Of a DNA stretch of 64,000 nucleotides, positions 1 to 13,599 are shown piece after piece. Made by a program: the position numbers and the translations under genes. Position 1 is the stretch's first letter, and the number at the start of each line of letters is the position of its first letter. The notes below the pieces were generated by a model. It was not told where the DNA came from, made no database searches, and saw only the letters and a program-made list of their open reading frames with translations. This DNA is from Hysterangium stoloniferum (lineage: Eukaryota; Basidiomycota; Agaricomycetes; Hysterangiales; Hysterangiaceae), in NCBI GenBank assembly GCA_015178975.1, contig WHVD01000119.1, positions 186,001 through 250,000 of the forward strand, read 5' to 3'.

Positions 1-3000
1 TAATGAAATCGTCCGCTTGAGAACCACCGTTAAATAACCACGCCATGAAAAGGAAGAAAGGTCACAGGCAGTAAGCTTTAGGAATAACGTGCAGTCAGTG
101 TATATGCGTTAGGTACGCTATTCACTGTGTGGAGGTGGCGCAGATGAGATTGCATAATAAGCCACAATACAACGGGGTAAGTAGAATTACTTTAAGGGAG
201 AATCCGCTCATAGTTGTTATCTTATTGAGATTATTCCTATCGAGTGGCAAGTGAAAGCCACAACGCCCGAATCTCCAACATCAGGTGACTTTCTCCCGTG
301 TTCAAGAGAAAGCCTGCCCATATTATGTGACTGCAATGACACGGGTTAAAATAATGCCAAATATGCGGCGGTCGGATGCTAGGAGGAATAATAGCAAAGA
401 CTCACCCTATGAATCGCCTAAAGTGCCATATCTACGATCGAAAAGCCGCCATATGACCACAAGTTGTAAACTGTACCGGGGTGATCGAAAAGAAGCGTGG
501 ATATTGCACAGAAATTAGGAACAGGCGCTGTCGACTCTGCATGCTGAATATATCCGGGAGAGCCTGACCAACAGATGACTTATTACATGCCGAAATATTC
601 GCGGCCTTCTGGAATACGATAAAAGTAGCGACGGGGGTAGATGTGGTACGAATCATGTGGGCAGAGACATAAATGATCACATCCTGGAGATAATATGTCA
701 TTATCCATCATGGATTCTCGATTACTGCCCACACCGGATGAAAGAGCAGTGCCTTGAATACGCCTTTGCCAGCTTCGATAGATAAGCTTTGCCCAAGATA
801 GAGATCAGTAAAACCTAGCCACTATTATCACCGGCTCATTTATCTGTCGCACTCACCTCTCAAAGTGAGCTTTAATTTGTGCCAGCCGAGCAGAGTCCCT
901 TCAATGTGCGACTTCCTTAAAAAGAGAACGATCAGCGGTGTTAATAGTGTATTTTTGGCTGCCCACCTCTGTCCACCCGGTACGTTTCTATTCCTTTCTC
1001 TGCAGTGTAGCATCGAATTCGAAATATATATACAGCCACGACCGCATTTTCATTTTATTTTATTTATAGCCGAGTTGCGACGCAGGTATGCTTTTAATAG
1101 CAACATAATCTCCGCGATATGCTGCACAAATCGTCTCAATATAGGTTCAAAGTCCCATGAAAAGCTCGTGTCTTCTCCACGTACCGGTTTTACATCAAAA
1201 TGCACCCGGCCAGTGTTTGTGGAGAGCTGAAAAAGAATCGATATGAGGGCACATGACTTGTGATCAGAAGCACAATTAGTGAGACCTTGGATGTATGCGA
1301 GGATTCCATAGACACTATGAGGCTCTCAGAGACCCATGGTCAATAGGCTCAATAATTAAGAGCCCACGAACCTGGGAATATACAATGCCCTCTTAAGCGG
1401 GGCCGGCCTACAATCTTGTGCGAACAGACCTACCAATGCATAGAATGGAAGCAGTTAATACCCAGACTTGATTAATGGTATGTGTCTCGAACACATGATA
1501 CATGAAAACGGAAAGCGCGCGCACAGCTCGCAATCTCGTGAACACTCTCGTATGACGAACGAAAGCCTGTAAAGAAGTGTCAAAAATTGTCACGGATCTC
1601 AAAGTCAGATGGTTTCGCCCAAAGAAACTAATTGGCAGGGCCCTTATATTAATGATCGGAAGCCCCAAGGAAAAAAAAAGTGATACCCAATTGGTAGCGG
1701 GAAGGCCAAAGGCAGCCTAGAAATTACGAAGTAGTTAATTAATTATTTCAGCCCGATTTTGAACACGACAATAAAGAAAGCACCCACTCTATATGCGCAC
1801 GTAACTCTCCATCATGCGGAAAACAGTCGGCGATTGAGCTTAGCGTACAAACGGTGAGGCCCACCAAGATCGACTGATAGGTTGACAAGACGTCTGATAA
1901 TTCTCCGTTCAAACAGGAAATCGTATGGTATTTACCTTGTATAGCGCTTATAGATAGGTAGTTACGCCCCTTCCCACTTCCTCGGATTTACGAGAAGGTA
2001 GGCATGAGAGCACCTTCCATGAAGTTAGAAAAAGTAAGCCATTCCAGAGCACGTACATGGCTTCTAGAGGGTAATAAGGCAGGGAAAAAAGCAGGCAAAT
2101 CATTGCTTTAGGCAAGTGTGCTCGTAAGAACGAAGCTGGATCGGCTAAGCAGCCCCGAACCCGAACTTAAGCTGGGGACCTCGGGTGCCTAGAAGAAGAT
2201 ACCAATGTTGATCAAGATGTAGTTACTTGAAAATAGCCTTCTTCTTTATATAACTCTTATTTCAAGCGATGCTATGGGAAGACAGCGGCGCAGTACGAAA
2301 CAAGCTAGCTGCAGAACAAAATCAAGCTCAGCACAGCCGGAAACAGCCGCTGGTCACTGTGTCGTGGCTCAGGCCCATTACAGTCAATTTACGAGTGAAG
2401 CGCTCCATACATAACTACCATGCCTTTATAACTCCCCTATATACTTGCCAACCTATTCCAACAAGTTCTTCCAAGCGAGTCCATTCCAATTGCCTTACAG
2501 TCTGCTTCCCCTCAAACCCATCCCCTTCACCAAACCGTGTCCAAGTACCAGTATGTGCAAGGCCGAATGGTATGTAACCCGTCTGAATATTTTATTTGTT
2601 TATCAACTCATACTATCTATGTATGACATTAGCATTGTTAGTAGCTCCTTTATCACCGAACAAGTATATTCGAAAACATTATTACTAGGGAGATTTCTAC
2701 CGCGGATGCGGGTGCTATATACGACACTATTATACAGGAAAGACCACCGACTGCAACAGAACGGATTGCGCCAAAAGTCAGGCGCACATGCACAAAACGG
2801 CACCGAACTGTTATTGTGATCGGGTTTGTTCTTGCCTTGTGTATTGTAGCCACAACCAACTTACTGGCTCCCCATTGTAGAAGACTTATGATGACGACCG
2901 TCGGGTCCAGAATTATTTTCAGGTCAAGTGCGAGTATTGCATCGAGGAAGACCGCGAGCGACAACTAGCCAAAGCTGCTCACAAGCGTTCATACTACAAA

Positions 3001-5449
3001 TGATCACCATGACTCAGAACGACCACGATTCCCCGTTTTAATGTGATTTCCCTTGGCCTTATAGCCTTGTATCGTGTTTTCACCGTACGACATGCGTCGT
3101 TATTCCAATTAGAGCAAATACTTTTAATGTGTAACCTTCCAACGCCTCCGCGAAGCATGTTTTTCAAATCACAATGATATAGGCCATTTGCTTTTGTTTT
3201 GTTGCTGATGACTGTGGCCTATCCTGTCTTAACTGTATTGCTGAATAACTGTAGCCCAGCTGTCAAAGACTGGGAAGCATGGGGCTGCGGCAGCCGGCCA
3301 AGGTTGTGCCACATGCCACACTTTGTCTGGTGCCACATCGGATGACCGAAGAGCTTCCATAGCAAGGCTCGTGCTCACATATGATACATAAAAGGTTCAG
3401 GAATGGAGAGCGCCAGGGGTCTATTAACTTCGGGTAAATTTGTGAGCCTGTCTGATGAACATGATTTATCCCCAGATTAAAGTTAAGGGCTTGCAAGCGA
3501 GAAACAGACATGGCGATATGGAAACCAGAAATGATAGATTACTTCTAACTTTTAGAAGGTGAATATTCCTAAGCTATTGAAATGAGTATGGCCCGGTGTC
3601 AGCAGTGTGATCGTTTGATTGAACAGATTGCAGGGAGTTTCAAGTCGACTAGTCCTTTTCCGGCGTGGAGAGATTCGTTCAGGCCAAGGAGACAAGCCCG
3701 ATGATGTAGTAACCCATTCTCAGTGGCCTCCACGCCAAGACAAGAGCCCACAGATATCTGGCGAATCTGGCGGTGTTCCACAGATGTTGAGCCATATGGC
3801 TTATGAAGGGACATGCAGGACATGCGAGAACGAACCGGGCGCACCTTAAGAACAACGCTAAAAATTAACGTGGCCGACGAATACAATAGGCAGCGAAGAA
3901 CAATGGTGGTGTGACTCGGCCTTTGTTGGCCGGTTTAGTTCAGCCACACAGTCCGTAGGGCTCGAGTTGTCGTTTCCGTCAGTTTTCGAGCCACAACCAG
4001 CTTTGCTATATAGTGGGCATCTGGTCGTGATTTAATGGTGATCACTCCCGTCCTTTGGACCTTCTTTGAATCGTTCCGCCGTCTCCTTGCTTCAATAGGC
4101 TCAACCCCCAAAAGTGCCGAGGCTCACCATCAGCCAATTAGCATACATTGACCCCTCAATCAGAATCCATTGTTAATTAATCATCATTGACATCAATATG
4201 TGCAAGAGCGAATGGTATGTAGAGGCGCCTTATAATTCGTTGGAAATAGTACGCTGAATAAACATTCTGCTAATTTCAGTTCCGTTGGTAGCCTTTCAGT
4301 CTCTGAAACCGCAGCGCTTACAGATGTATGAATTTCACCAGGGGGACTTTTATCGTGGATGCCAGCACTATGTTAAGCATCGTAATACGGGAAACATAAC
4401 CGATTGTCAAGAAAGCAATTGTGTCAAGAGCGTAGCTCATGTCACCCACAGTAAAGTCAGTGATCCCAATGGTGAAGAATGTAAACGCCATTGTCGCCAA
4501 GTTTGTATTTTTTTCTCAACATGATTTCTATCTTGAAACGCGTATTTAGGACTATGTCGACGACCGCCTTGTTCGAAACTACCTTCGGTATAAATGTGGA
4601 AAATGCGATAGTGATCCACACAAGTGTCTCCGCACTCGTTTCCTGTCCTGATCGTACTCGGAATCCCTCTGCTGTGTCTTTCAACGGCGATGGATATATC
4701 ACACTTTCGCTATCAGGTCAACTCACTACCCATAATGATGCCGTACATGGACGTTGTCACCATATAATGTTACACAGCCCATCTCAACATCCGGAGCCTA
4801 ATTTACCTTCAATACCTCATGGAATATGCCCCATCATTTTTTTTCTTGCTGTATTATATCCGTTGCAAACTCTAAATAACCAATGCACGCCTTGTATCCA
4901 CCACGTCACCAGTAATTACGAAAACATCAGCAAATGATGTTACTAATTTTCATCGATGAAGCTGATCCCAGGGATTCATGGAGCACTTTGGCTCCTTTAG
5001 CAGGCGTGAACAAATCTTAATAATATCCTCCAGTTGTAGGACGTTCAAACTCTAATTAATCGATGGATAGGTTTCAGAGTATCTACCAATAGTATTTTCA
5101 CCCCTTATCGTCCTCCCCTAGTCCCCCTAACATATCAATATCATGTGGTCTCCTCGGAGTGCGGCACCGACTTACCGAGGCAGGACTGGAAGATCGCAGA
5201 TGGTTGCATTTGGCACCATACTTGGACTCGTTTTGCCGGGAAAACACGAATCCGACAACCTCCGATACCGGCGCTCATTTTCCCACAAAAAATTCAATAC
5301 CAATTGAAGTTTTCAAGCTGTGGCTAGCTAGCCGTTATCAGGAGAAGAGGTCAAGTCACTGCCTTTTTTTGACATGGTGGCATACACCCCCTATCTTATA
5401 GAGATTACTACACCAACGACACGGCTATCCGTCCCAACTTATCCTTCAT
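1..5449. other. No recognisable gene in the first 5.4 kb
   Basis: I read both strands and found only short open frames with no domain I recognise and no LTR-like repeat. The longest is a plus-strand frame at 4491-4937 (148 codons). It overlaps hydrophobic minus-strand frames at 4318-4702, so neither can be preferred. A pair of opposed frames at 3599-3886 is equally ambiguous. Short-exon genes could be hidden here, because genes elsewhere in the window have many introns. I see no T-arm-like tRNA motif. Confidence 0.5.
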
Positions 5450-7235
5450 TCAAAATTTTCTTCCGCCGCGTCTTATGGGCTGCCTCACACCTCCAGCACG
5501 CACCGGGGCTCTTGTCCTCGTGGCAGATGGTACGGCATTCGAACTTGATCCCGAGTCCTCCGAATCAAGCCTCCTGTGCTTCGCCTTCTTTGATGGAGGT
5601 TTTGGAGGTGATGAACTAGAGTCCGACTCGTCCTGATGCGGGGAACCTGCGGCTGATCCATTGACGCTTTCTTCTTCAATGTTTGCCTCCTTTTCACTAT
5701 CTTGTGGAAATTTAGGCACGGCCCTTGTATCTTCGTCGGCGGACTCAGGCTCCGTGGCCGACCCATCAGACTCCATGGCCAAGGGTGGTGCCGCTCCTGC
5801 CTCTCCGGCCCCATTGTTGTCAGGTCTTTTATGCTTTTGCCGCGATGCCGGCGTCACATTTGGGTGAAGACTAGGGTTAGCCTCATGTGAGATGATTTCC
5901 GACTGTGGTGACGTTGCGTTATTAATGAACTAATGAATAGCCAGAAGACGTATCCAGAAAATGAAGAGCTTCCGGAAGGCTATGCTCTGATGCAACTATA
6001 TTCATATATATGGGGATTTCGTACCTCAGGGTTGACTAGCCTATTCGAGGGCGGGAGGTCTATTTTGCTAGCTAGAACGTCGTGGGTTGTATTCATGGGC
6101 ATTTCGATATCGACATCTTCAATCTCTTCAGCCTCATCAATAATGGCGGCTACCCACCGCGGAATTGGGCAGCTGAGACTATTAAATACAGCGAAAATAA
6201 TACAACTTACGAACGTCGTCAGAGAAATTGAATAAAGCTGTCAGTCGTGCTAGTGTCATAGCGACGCGAGGTCGTGATATCGTTTGTCGGACATGAATAT
6301 CTTCTGTGCGGCGACCCGCTTTTGCAACCTTATCAACGAGCTACAGTTATGGAAAGCAGTGCCCAAACTCGGTTTCAAGAATTATGCAATAGGATGTAAA
6401 TATCCAAACGTACGGTTTGTAAATCTGCTGTCGAACATTCACTGACGGAATCAGCGGAAGTGAATGCGAGATTCGCCACACTCATAAGAGGAAAAATGAG
6501 ATGTCTCGAGAGAACACGTGCACTTGTCTTGGGTCCGAGTAAATAGCACTCCCAACGCCATTTATGATCCAGATCTTGTAGTTCGATAGCCAGATCCTTT
6601 AGGTTTGCATCAATATCACGTCATTTTGCATTGTGGGGATTGGAAAATGAGATAATAAACCGCTTGATAAGATGAAAATAAATTACCGCGTCTCGGGAGT
6701 CTTGTATAGAAAATAAGGAGTCCTGTATCGGTTTCAGGGTATGCATGATAGAGAGTTTTCTGGCCACTTTTTCGCGCCATGCATTCTCTTGCTGGGTGTC
6801 AACGAAAGGTTCTAGGGTTCCGTTTAATAACCGCCAACGTCTTGCAAGTTGCTTTGTGTCGAGGGCTTTTTATTCAAGGTTCCAAGGTTCAACCCGGATG
6901 GCGGATATAGGTCAGAGGTATTTTGACTAACCTTCGAACCAGACATTCGCAGTGTCAGTAATTAATATAGAACAACGATATTCTGGGGAGCAATGGTATT
7001 TCTGTCGAGGCATAACGATAGATTTCAACAATCAGAAGAAGACACTTTTGACAATAAAGGGAAAGCGCCGACAAAAAGGTAGGGACGTGAGTTCGGGTTG
7101 TCAATCTTGACAAGCCATTCTTTGCTGGAGAAGTTCTTCGACTCAAGCTGGTGAGATAAGGGATATTAGATTAAAAACACGATTGGGAGTGCTGCTGGAA
7201 ATTGCTCTGAGACTGACTTCCGTAAACGCCTCCAT
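5450..7235 (-). CDS. XLF/Cernunnos (Nej1-like) non-homologous end-joining factor
   Basis: Likely the XLF (NHEJ1/Nej1) core factor, which works in the nucleus with XRCC4-ligase IV to align and join broken DNA ends. Several spliced exons support this. An N-terminal exon after a 70-nt GTCAGT...CACCAG intron reads SSKEWLVKIDNPNSRPYLF. The next exon holds CSILITDTANVWFE, which matches the hydrophobic-strand then VW-E core of the XLF head (human LLVSDLQQVWHE). A further exon reads W-E-CYLLGPKTSARVLSRHLI-PLM, like the human head-to-coiled-coil region with HLIRPLMG. The last exon (5857-5450) is a Ser/Glu-rich tail with a KPPSKKAKHRR basic patch, ending QPIRRGGRKF, comparable to the basic XLF C-terminus that binds Ku. 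I placed the start at the ATG on 7235-7233, which gives MEAFTE before the first intron. Exact joins in the middle are not all resolved. The identification rests on motif order and is fairly secure. Confidence 0.72.
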
Positions 7236-10200
7236 CTCCAATTTCTGAGGATCGTATGGGTTTAAGTGTGGTTTCGAACTCCGTCGCATACGTCAACTTC
7301 TCGAAGCGAGCACTAATTATGATACCCCATTTTACGTCTTATAACTTGATCACTTCCGAACTTTCCGAACTGATAAGTAGAAATAGATTGCTACCAACCC
7401 TGAAGAATAGATGTGTACTTCATTTGCCCGGGTGAATCCTGACCATAAGATGGATCGGTTGGTGGAATGCAAAGCTTGAAGTATCTGAGAAGGGTCATAA
7501 CCTTCTCAGCGACTGATGTGGCACCGGCGGAGGACAAGATTATGACGACCGAGCTTCTATGCTCGCTTCTCATTATCTGTACGTACAATGTCACTGCTGG
7601 AATGATGGAAGTCACCACGAGATAGGCCCATCCCAAGCACAATACACGTATGTTCTACCTCGCTTATCTGGGCTTTGTATCGTCCTGCTGCGGGATATAT
7701 TACCGAAATTTGATATGCGGAGATGAGCTCGAGCTTTGCTATCTTCGAAACAGGTACGTTCCGTGGCTAGTTGCATCGCTAGCGTATTGCAGCTTCTTTG
7801 ACTTCCTCCATTGTATGCAGAAAGTAATATATCATTTTTTATTTTATTCCTGGAGGAACACCATGTGTCAAGATGATGTGTAATAAATCGGTACTGTGAT
7901 AGCCGCGACGATGTCCCCCTGACCCTCACAAGTGCCAGAAATGGTTCGGGAACTGTGTACACCGAATTTTCAAGGCACTTCTATTTGAGTATTAAACGTT
8001 GGTTGAATTCGGGGTGAAACGTTCTTGCGGCAAAAATATGCAGGTTTCTTGGTGATTATCGATAAGGATCGCATGTCCTATTTGAGGCAGGCTTTCTTGG
8101 AACGGATCAGGCCCTAGGAAGCAATCTCCGTCGAACCCACTATGTCTAATTTAAAACCTGGGTGTTCTTGACTACCTTGGCAAGGGTTGTTTTATACGAC
8201 AGCGTGGTACAACGGCTGAATGGTCCGATGTCAATGGTTCCCGTCATCTTTAAGCATTTGCTCCCAACCACGATAAGATAAACGGGGCGATGTTCAGTCA
8301 AGATGACCATACTTGTTAAGCCGATAACACGTCGAAGACAGATTGTGCAGCTTACGCGATCATACGTTTTGGGCTTCTTTTACGTGTTTGTCTAATCTAA
8401 AGTATGCAGTGGCATTAAATAGACCGGTCCGTTTACTCATGATACGAGTGGATCGGATGAGTCCAGCGTGAAGATGTAAGCTCCTCTTGGTGAGCTATTA
8501 TTGTATCTCTCGAAATGAAAATGGATATGCCCGAGTCTGTCATAGGGTGACTAGCGAAGAGGAGTAGTCAATGGGGGTTTTCTGATGTGTCTTCTGGTCG
8601 ACTCAGTGCCACATGTAGCCGGGTAATTTAAAGGCGACACCAGACAATACCAAGTGCAATAAATAGAGAATTAAATGATGCGTTCTTCAGTCGAAGCCGA
8701 GGCGGCCGACTAACAATGTAATCTACCCGCCATATTCCGAGTCCAGGGCCACCATCACCGAATCTAATACAATGGTCGATTAGGTATGGCGCCTTCTTGA
8801 CGACTTATTATCCAAGTCGAATCAAGCTTGGACCGGTGTCGACCGGCTGTCCAAAGAGCGGATCTTATTATGCTTCCGTGTGACTCATTCTACCTCCCAT
8901 TCTTTCCAAATCCCATAAAGGGAGGGCCTTCAGGCTGCTCCAATACTCCACCACAACCAATATCCCCATATCCCCAAGATCAGTGTTCAACAGCACGCAC
9001 ACTCGTACCCTTCTCTTTCACACTACCACCCACTTCGCATCCTAAATGTGTCGCCGTAATGTGTCAGTCTGCCGCTAGCATACTGTCCCCACGAGTTACT
9101 GACGTTTCCTCAACTGTGTCCAGAGAAGGTGTTCAGTATCGCAAATGTGGGGTGGGTTCATCACACTTTCTCATCCTTTCGTGATACTGACTCGCCCACA
9201 GCATTTCCGACGAACTGCCATTACCCACATCCTCGACTGTAACGACCCCTATTGTCGCAAGAGCTTCCAGCACGACGCCAATTGTAACTGTGCCAAAAAC
9301 AGGTGTCGTGATGTACGTCGTGATATTACGCAGAGGCTGTTATTGGATTGCTTAATATCTCTCCCCTTACGTACAGGTCTGGGGCAAGGAACAAGTCAAC
9401 GTTCTCAAAATAACCGACGACCCTTGTTCAGTCTGTCAATTCCCCCCACGCTCGTCCCTGCGTTGATACCCTTCGTCATGTCATATCACCCACCCAGCTT
9501 GTGGAATATCTTGGAGAGTAACTTGTATCGTTATGTGGAGAGAGACCCGTTGGTGCTACAACGTGGCAATGATTGAGCCTGGAGCGCTTCAAAGTAGTGG
9601 CTATGTTATCTTCCAATGTTGTTCTTAGACCCAATGGCTGTTCAGCCAACTCAGTTAACAAGCTTTTCATTTAATCGCACATGTCGCCATGCCTTGAATT
9701 GTGGCTTGATAGACCGTTTGATGAATCTGAGCAGCAAAAACATATATCCTAGGGATAGAAATCTTTGCCATATTGCGAAGTGTTTCAATATCAAATAACT
9801 GCCGCGTAAGGTACATTTGACAAGCTTCTGGTCGTTGCAACCGCAAGGAATCATTTCCCCAGCCCGGGCGGTTGATCCGAGATCACTCAGTCTGCCCTTA
9901 GACATCCAACAACACGAAGTCATAGGGAGCGTCCCAACATCATTGGTATCCACCACTCACATGATTACTTAAATGAAAGATACTTTGATGTCGGTGCGAC
10001 GAGTGTGACAGGGTGATGGTCATTTGACGAAGCTGCGAGGCAAAATAGGATCGGTAACAAATCTCAGGAATACACTTCCAATCTGGCTGAATTAAGGAAC
10101 GAAGTCAGACGGCCTCACGGTCCACTCTCGCGGGCACCTCAATATGCTCATTGCAACCAAAAGTTGACATATACGCCAATCGACTGACCTGCCCCCTTCT

Positions 10201-13200
10201 TGGAACTCCGCCAGGCGCTCGATAACTAGTTAACGTACGCCTGAGCCATGAGTATTTTTCTCGAGTCGGCGTCTCGTATTTTAAGTGCGTCTCCTTTATC
10301 GCGAAAGGCGCGAGATCCTAAGGAAGATGGGCCGATGTCCCTCCACAGGAGGCTTGAGGTGAAAGGGTGGAGGTAACGGCCAGTGGGATGGGTGATACAG
10401 CCTACATGGAAATATCTAAAACTGACTGATGAGAAGCATGATCAGCTCTGTTCGAGTGATGAGATTTTTCGAGGAAAAATATGCCTTACACTGATGTTGA
10501 TGCACGGAACGTTGCCTTGATCGTTCTTGCTATGAATGGCATAGTTATCGAAGGACCCGTGCAGTGGACATGACACTATTATAGTGATTCCTGCTATACT
10601 ACTCCACCTATCTTGGTATACGATGGCGTTAGATTCAAATCACTGCTTCCAGACTTGGTGATATGGCTGGATATCTGAGGACTTGCATAATGCCGACACA
10701 TTTTGGGAGAATCTTGCCTCACTACTTGGTCAGTTAGACCACCTCTTGACCGACCCCAAACATAGTCAAGCAAAGCCTCCTAATACTGATTCGTCCCTGT
10801 GGCGTTCCATAATTTTCAAGCACAAACCATCTCTCAGAAGCAGTGTTTAAGTCCAGACAACCCTTCCCCTTATACTCTTCTACCCTTGTAAAAAGCCAAG
10901 AGAGAGAGAGAGAGAGAAAATTCCGTGAAGTACTAGTGTGCTTATGATGCACTATAGATGTGTTATGTATATGCAATGGCAACTATTCTGTGTAGAACAG
11001 AAAAAAAATTAAAACAGATGAACTACACTCCATTAAGGGAGTGACGGGATGTAAGACTTGACTAATGTACATAATTAAGGCATGCTTCATCCCTGAAATC
11101 TGAAGGGTTGCTGTATCAATCTTATGCTACACACTAAATAATAATTGGAAGGATTATTTATATTATTTGATAATAATTTTTACAATTTAATTTCGCAATA
11201 ACTAAAATGAGGTTATCAGGATCGGTCGAAGTTCCACAAAAGGGAGGTCAGTCGATGGTCGGGAAGGCTAGCCAACATGACGTCACAGCTTTGATGTCTC
11301 GTGACCACTCACCTATGTGACCACTCATGCCGTATTTATTGGCGTTTTGGCGTGCGGGGGAACGTGATAGATAGATGGCCTCACGCCTTTTCCGCTAAAA
11401 AAAAAGTATAGAGTAAATTAAAATAGAGAGGAAGTCTGATGCTCATCTATTTTTTTTTAGTCCCATAAACGATGTGCATTGTATGCAAACAAAGACGAGA
11501 CCCCGCCGGCACCGTGGGATTTTGCAATGCATAAATTGCAGGGTGAGCCAGATCAGATTTCTCGAAGCCATGTGTCCAAACGGCCCGCATGTGCCCTAGA
11601 AGCTAGGGAAGAGCAGATCCATGGCATATATATGAAAAGTCTTTCACGTGCGTGCACAGGCGAATACGACCACGCAAGGACGAACTAGTATTTTACCTCA
11701 GCTACACTTAGATGCGATCGTGCGCAGAAAGGCCCATGCGCGTGCGGCCAACCGCTTGGGAGTCGTCATGATATTATTGTAACAAGGCTACTCAATATGG
11801 GCGCATTCCCTTGGTTTCTAAGAGATGCGTCTAATCCTAAAACATGTTGAGAATATGGCCATGTTTCTCCGTAAAGGTGCGATCGACTTAGCAGCATGGC
11901 GTGCCGTGGCCAGCGCTGCTATACGCTCACTGCCAATAAAGGGCGTCTATTTAAAGTTGTGGACGAAGATACATACACCTGCAGTTTCCTTTGGCAACAA
12001 ACTGATTCGTTCGGTCGATGACGGTCCTTATCCCGAAGCTTCTACCCGAGCCTTTGAGGTCCCAAAATACGGCGCTCACCACACTCCCCTTCAAGGCATC
12101 CCTCTTCTTTTCTCTCAGTGAGACATCACGGGGCATCGACGCTTTTTGAATGCCATGAGATGAAAAGTTAAACTAGCAGAAAAGGCTACCAGCCTTTAAC
12201 AGAGGAAGCCGCGCTTAACCAATAAGCGTTGCAATTTCAAGTGTATCAAAAGACTGACTTCAAGTGCCGCCTCCTCCTCGGAAGCGACTTCAGTCCTAAC
12301 TCATAGAAGCAGCAGGCGCTCGAAAAATTTGTCGCACCCCTTGAAAGACCTGCGATTCTTCGGCTTTCGCTCGTGATGTGGAACAGGCACTTCGCGTTCC
12401 GATTTTGCTGACGCCTGCAGGCATCATATGATGATTATTTTTAGAGAAAAATGGCCTGTGCAGCTGAGCAGCTTCAAAACCGACGAGCGTTTATCATGTA
12501 CAACTGCGGGAGGCTGTGCAACTCCAGAGCCACGTGTATCTCCATATTCGTTACAGCCCTGAACTGATTTTTCGATCTGGCCCTAAGTTCCACTGCCAAA
12601 TGGACCAGGGTGCACGGCCACTTCTATCTTCCTTTAGGGAGGTCTATGCATGCCATATGTACGCTTTCGAATGTTCTCAATGGGAAGATGCGTTTCTGTC
12701 GATCACATTGGATTTGTTTCTCCGTCTGCCCTAAATATATCACTTTTCCCCAGGAACTCGAGTTCAATTGCGCAGAATATCGGAATAAATATCACGAACT
12801 TTACACTCCATATACATCGTGACTTTGACTTCAACGTTTTTTGTTCTCCCCAATGGCGATAGATGCAATGTCGTCACTATGGAGATTGTCGCCGATCTTG
12901 AGAGCAAATCTATAACTAGGATGAATATATTGGTCTCCAAAGTCAGGCAATATTGTACCCGTTATCCTAGATCATCGGGGCGTGAAAGCACCTCAGAGGG
13001 GATAACGGGCAAATTTGTTAAAACAGATGTGTAAGGGTACTCTACCTCCATTTTGCCGCCAAGCCTAAGTTTTGGACAAATTTTGATGCTTTAGGCCTTG
13101 GTCACTGTTGCAGGCGACGGTGGGAAAAGGCCTCAAATCCACTGTTTCGTATAGTAATAAATGTGTGCCAGATCTCACGCTTACTAGGAGTACCGTGGCT

Positions 13201-13599
13201 TTTAGATAAAAGGTTAACCGCGGCTTCGTGATTTGACATCTAATCCTAATTTATTTTTTTTGCTACCCATTTCTCTGTTACAATGTAGCTTTCATCCACG
13301 TATAATATATTTTTCAGAACCTTAAGACAAAAAAATTGACAGCAGGGGGCAGAAAAATAATGATCGGCTGTCTATTGTCAAGCCAGTTCACTACTTAAGA
13401 GAGTAGCCAATTTAATTTTCGCTTGGTTACCGTGATTTCACATCGACGAGATTACTTCAAATATTCCGGGCATGGATCTTTTTCACCATCCTGTCTAGGC
13501 TTTTAATTCTCACTAAAAACTAAGGATTCAAAAATGCTGAAGCCGAGAGCCGAGCCGCCGAGACACGGCGGCATCATCACCTTTAGTTTCTTACGCAGC
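7236..13599. other. Long stretch without a confident gene
   Basis: Candidates only. A minus-strand frame at 7391-7642 (83 codons, hydrophobic N-terminal half) could be an exon, but overlapping frames on both strands look equally good. At 8828-9576 the plus strand has a C/T-rich leader, then a Thr/Ser/Pro-rich reading (about 9200-9300) and a segment with spaced cysteines, which could be a small secreted or cell-surface protein. I could not find consistent splice joins. Plus-strand frames at 11825-12121 and 12516-13034 show no recognisable domain. A short AG microsatellite lies at 10899-10917. No LTR fragment was recognised. Confidence 0.4.

Noticed and set aside
4491-4937. Plus-strand open frame of 148 codons
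   Set aside because: No recognisable motif, overlapping hydrophobic minus-strand frames of similar length, and no supporting splice pattern.
6880-6905. tRNA T-arm-like GGTTCAACCC
   Set aside because: No acceptor, D-arm or anticodon arm around it; it lies in the XLF gene.
7391-7962. Minus-strand membrane-like exons upstream of XLF
   Set aside because: All three frames on one strand and one on the other are comparably open; no motif decides between them.
8828-9576. Possible small secreted or expansin-like protein
   Set aside because: A Thr/Ser-rich reading and a segment with spaced cysteines are suggestive, but I could not find splice joins that keep one frame, so no gene is called.
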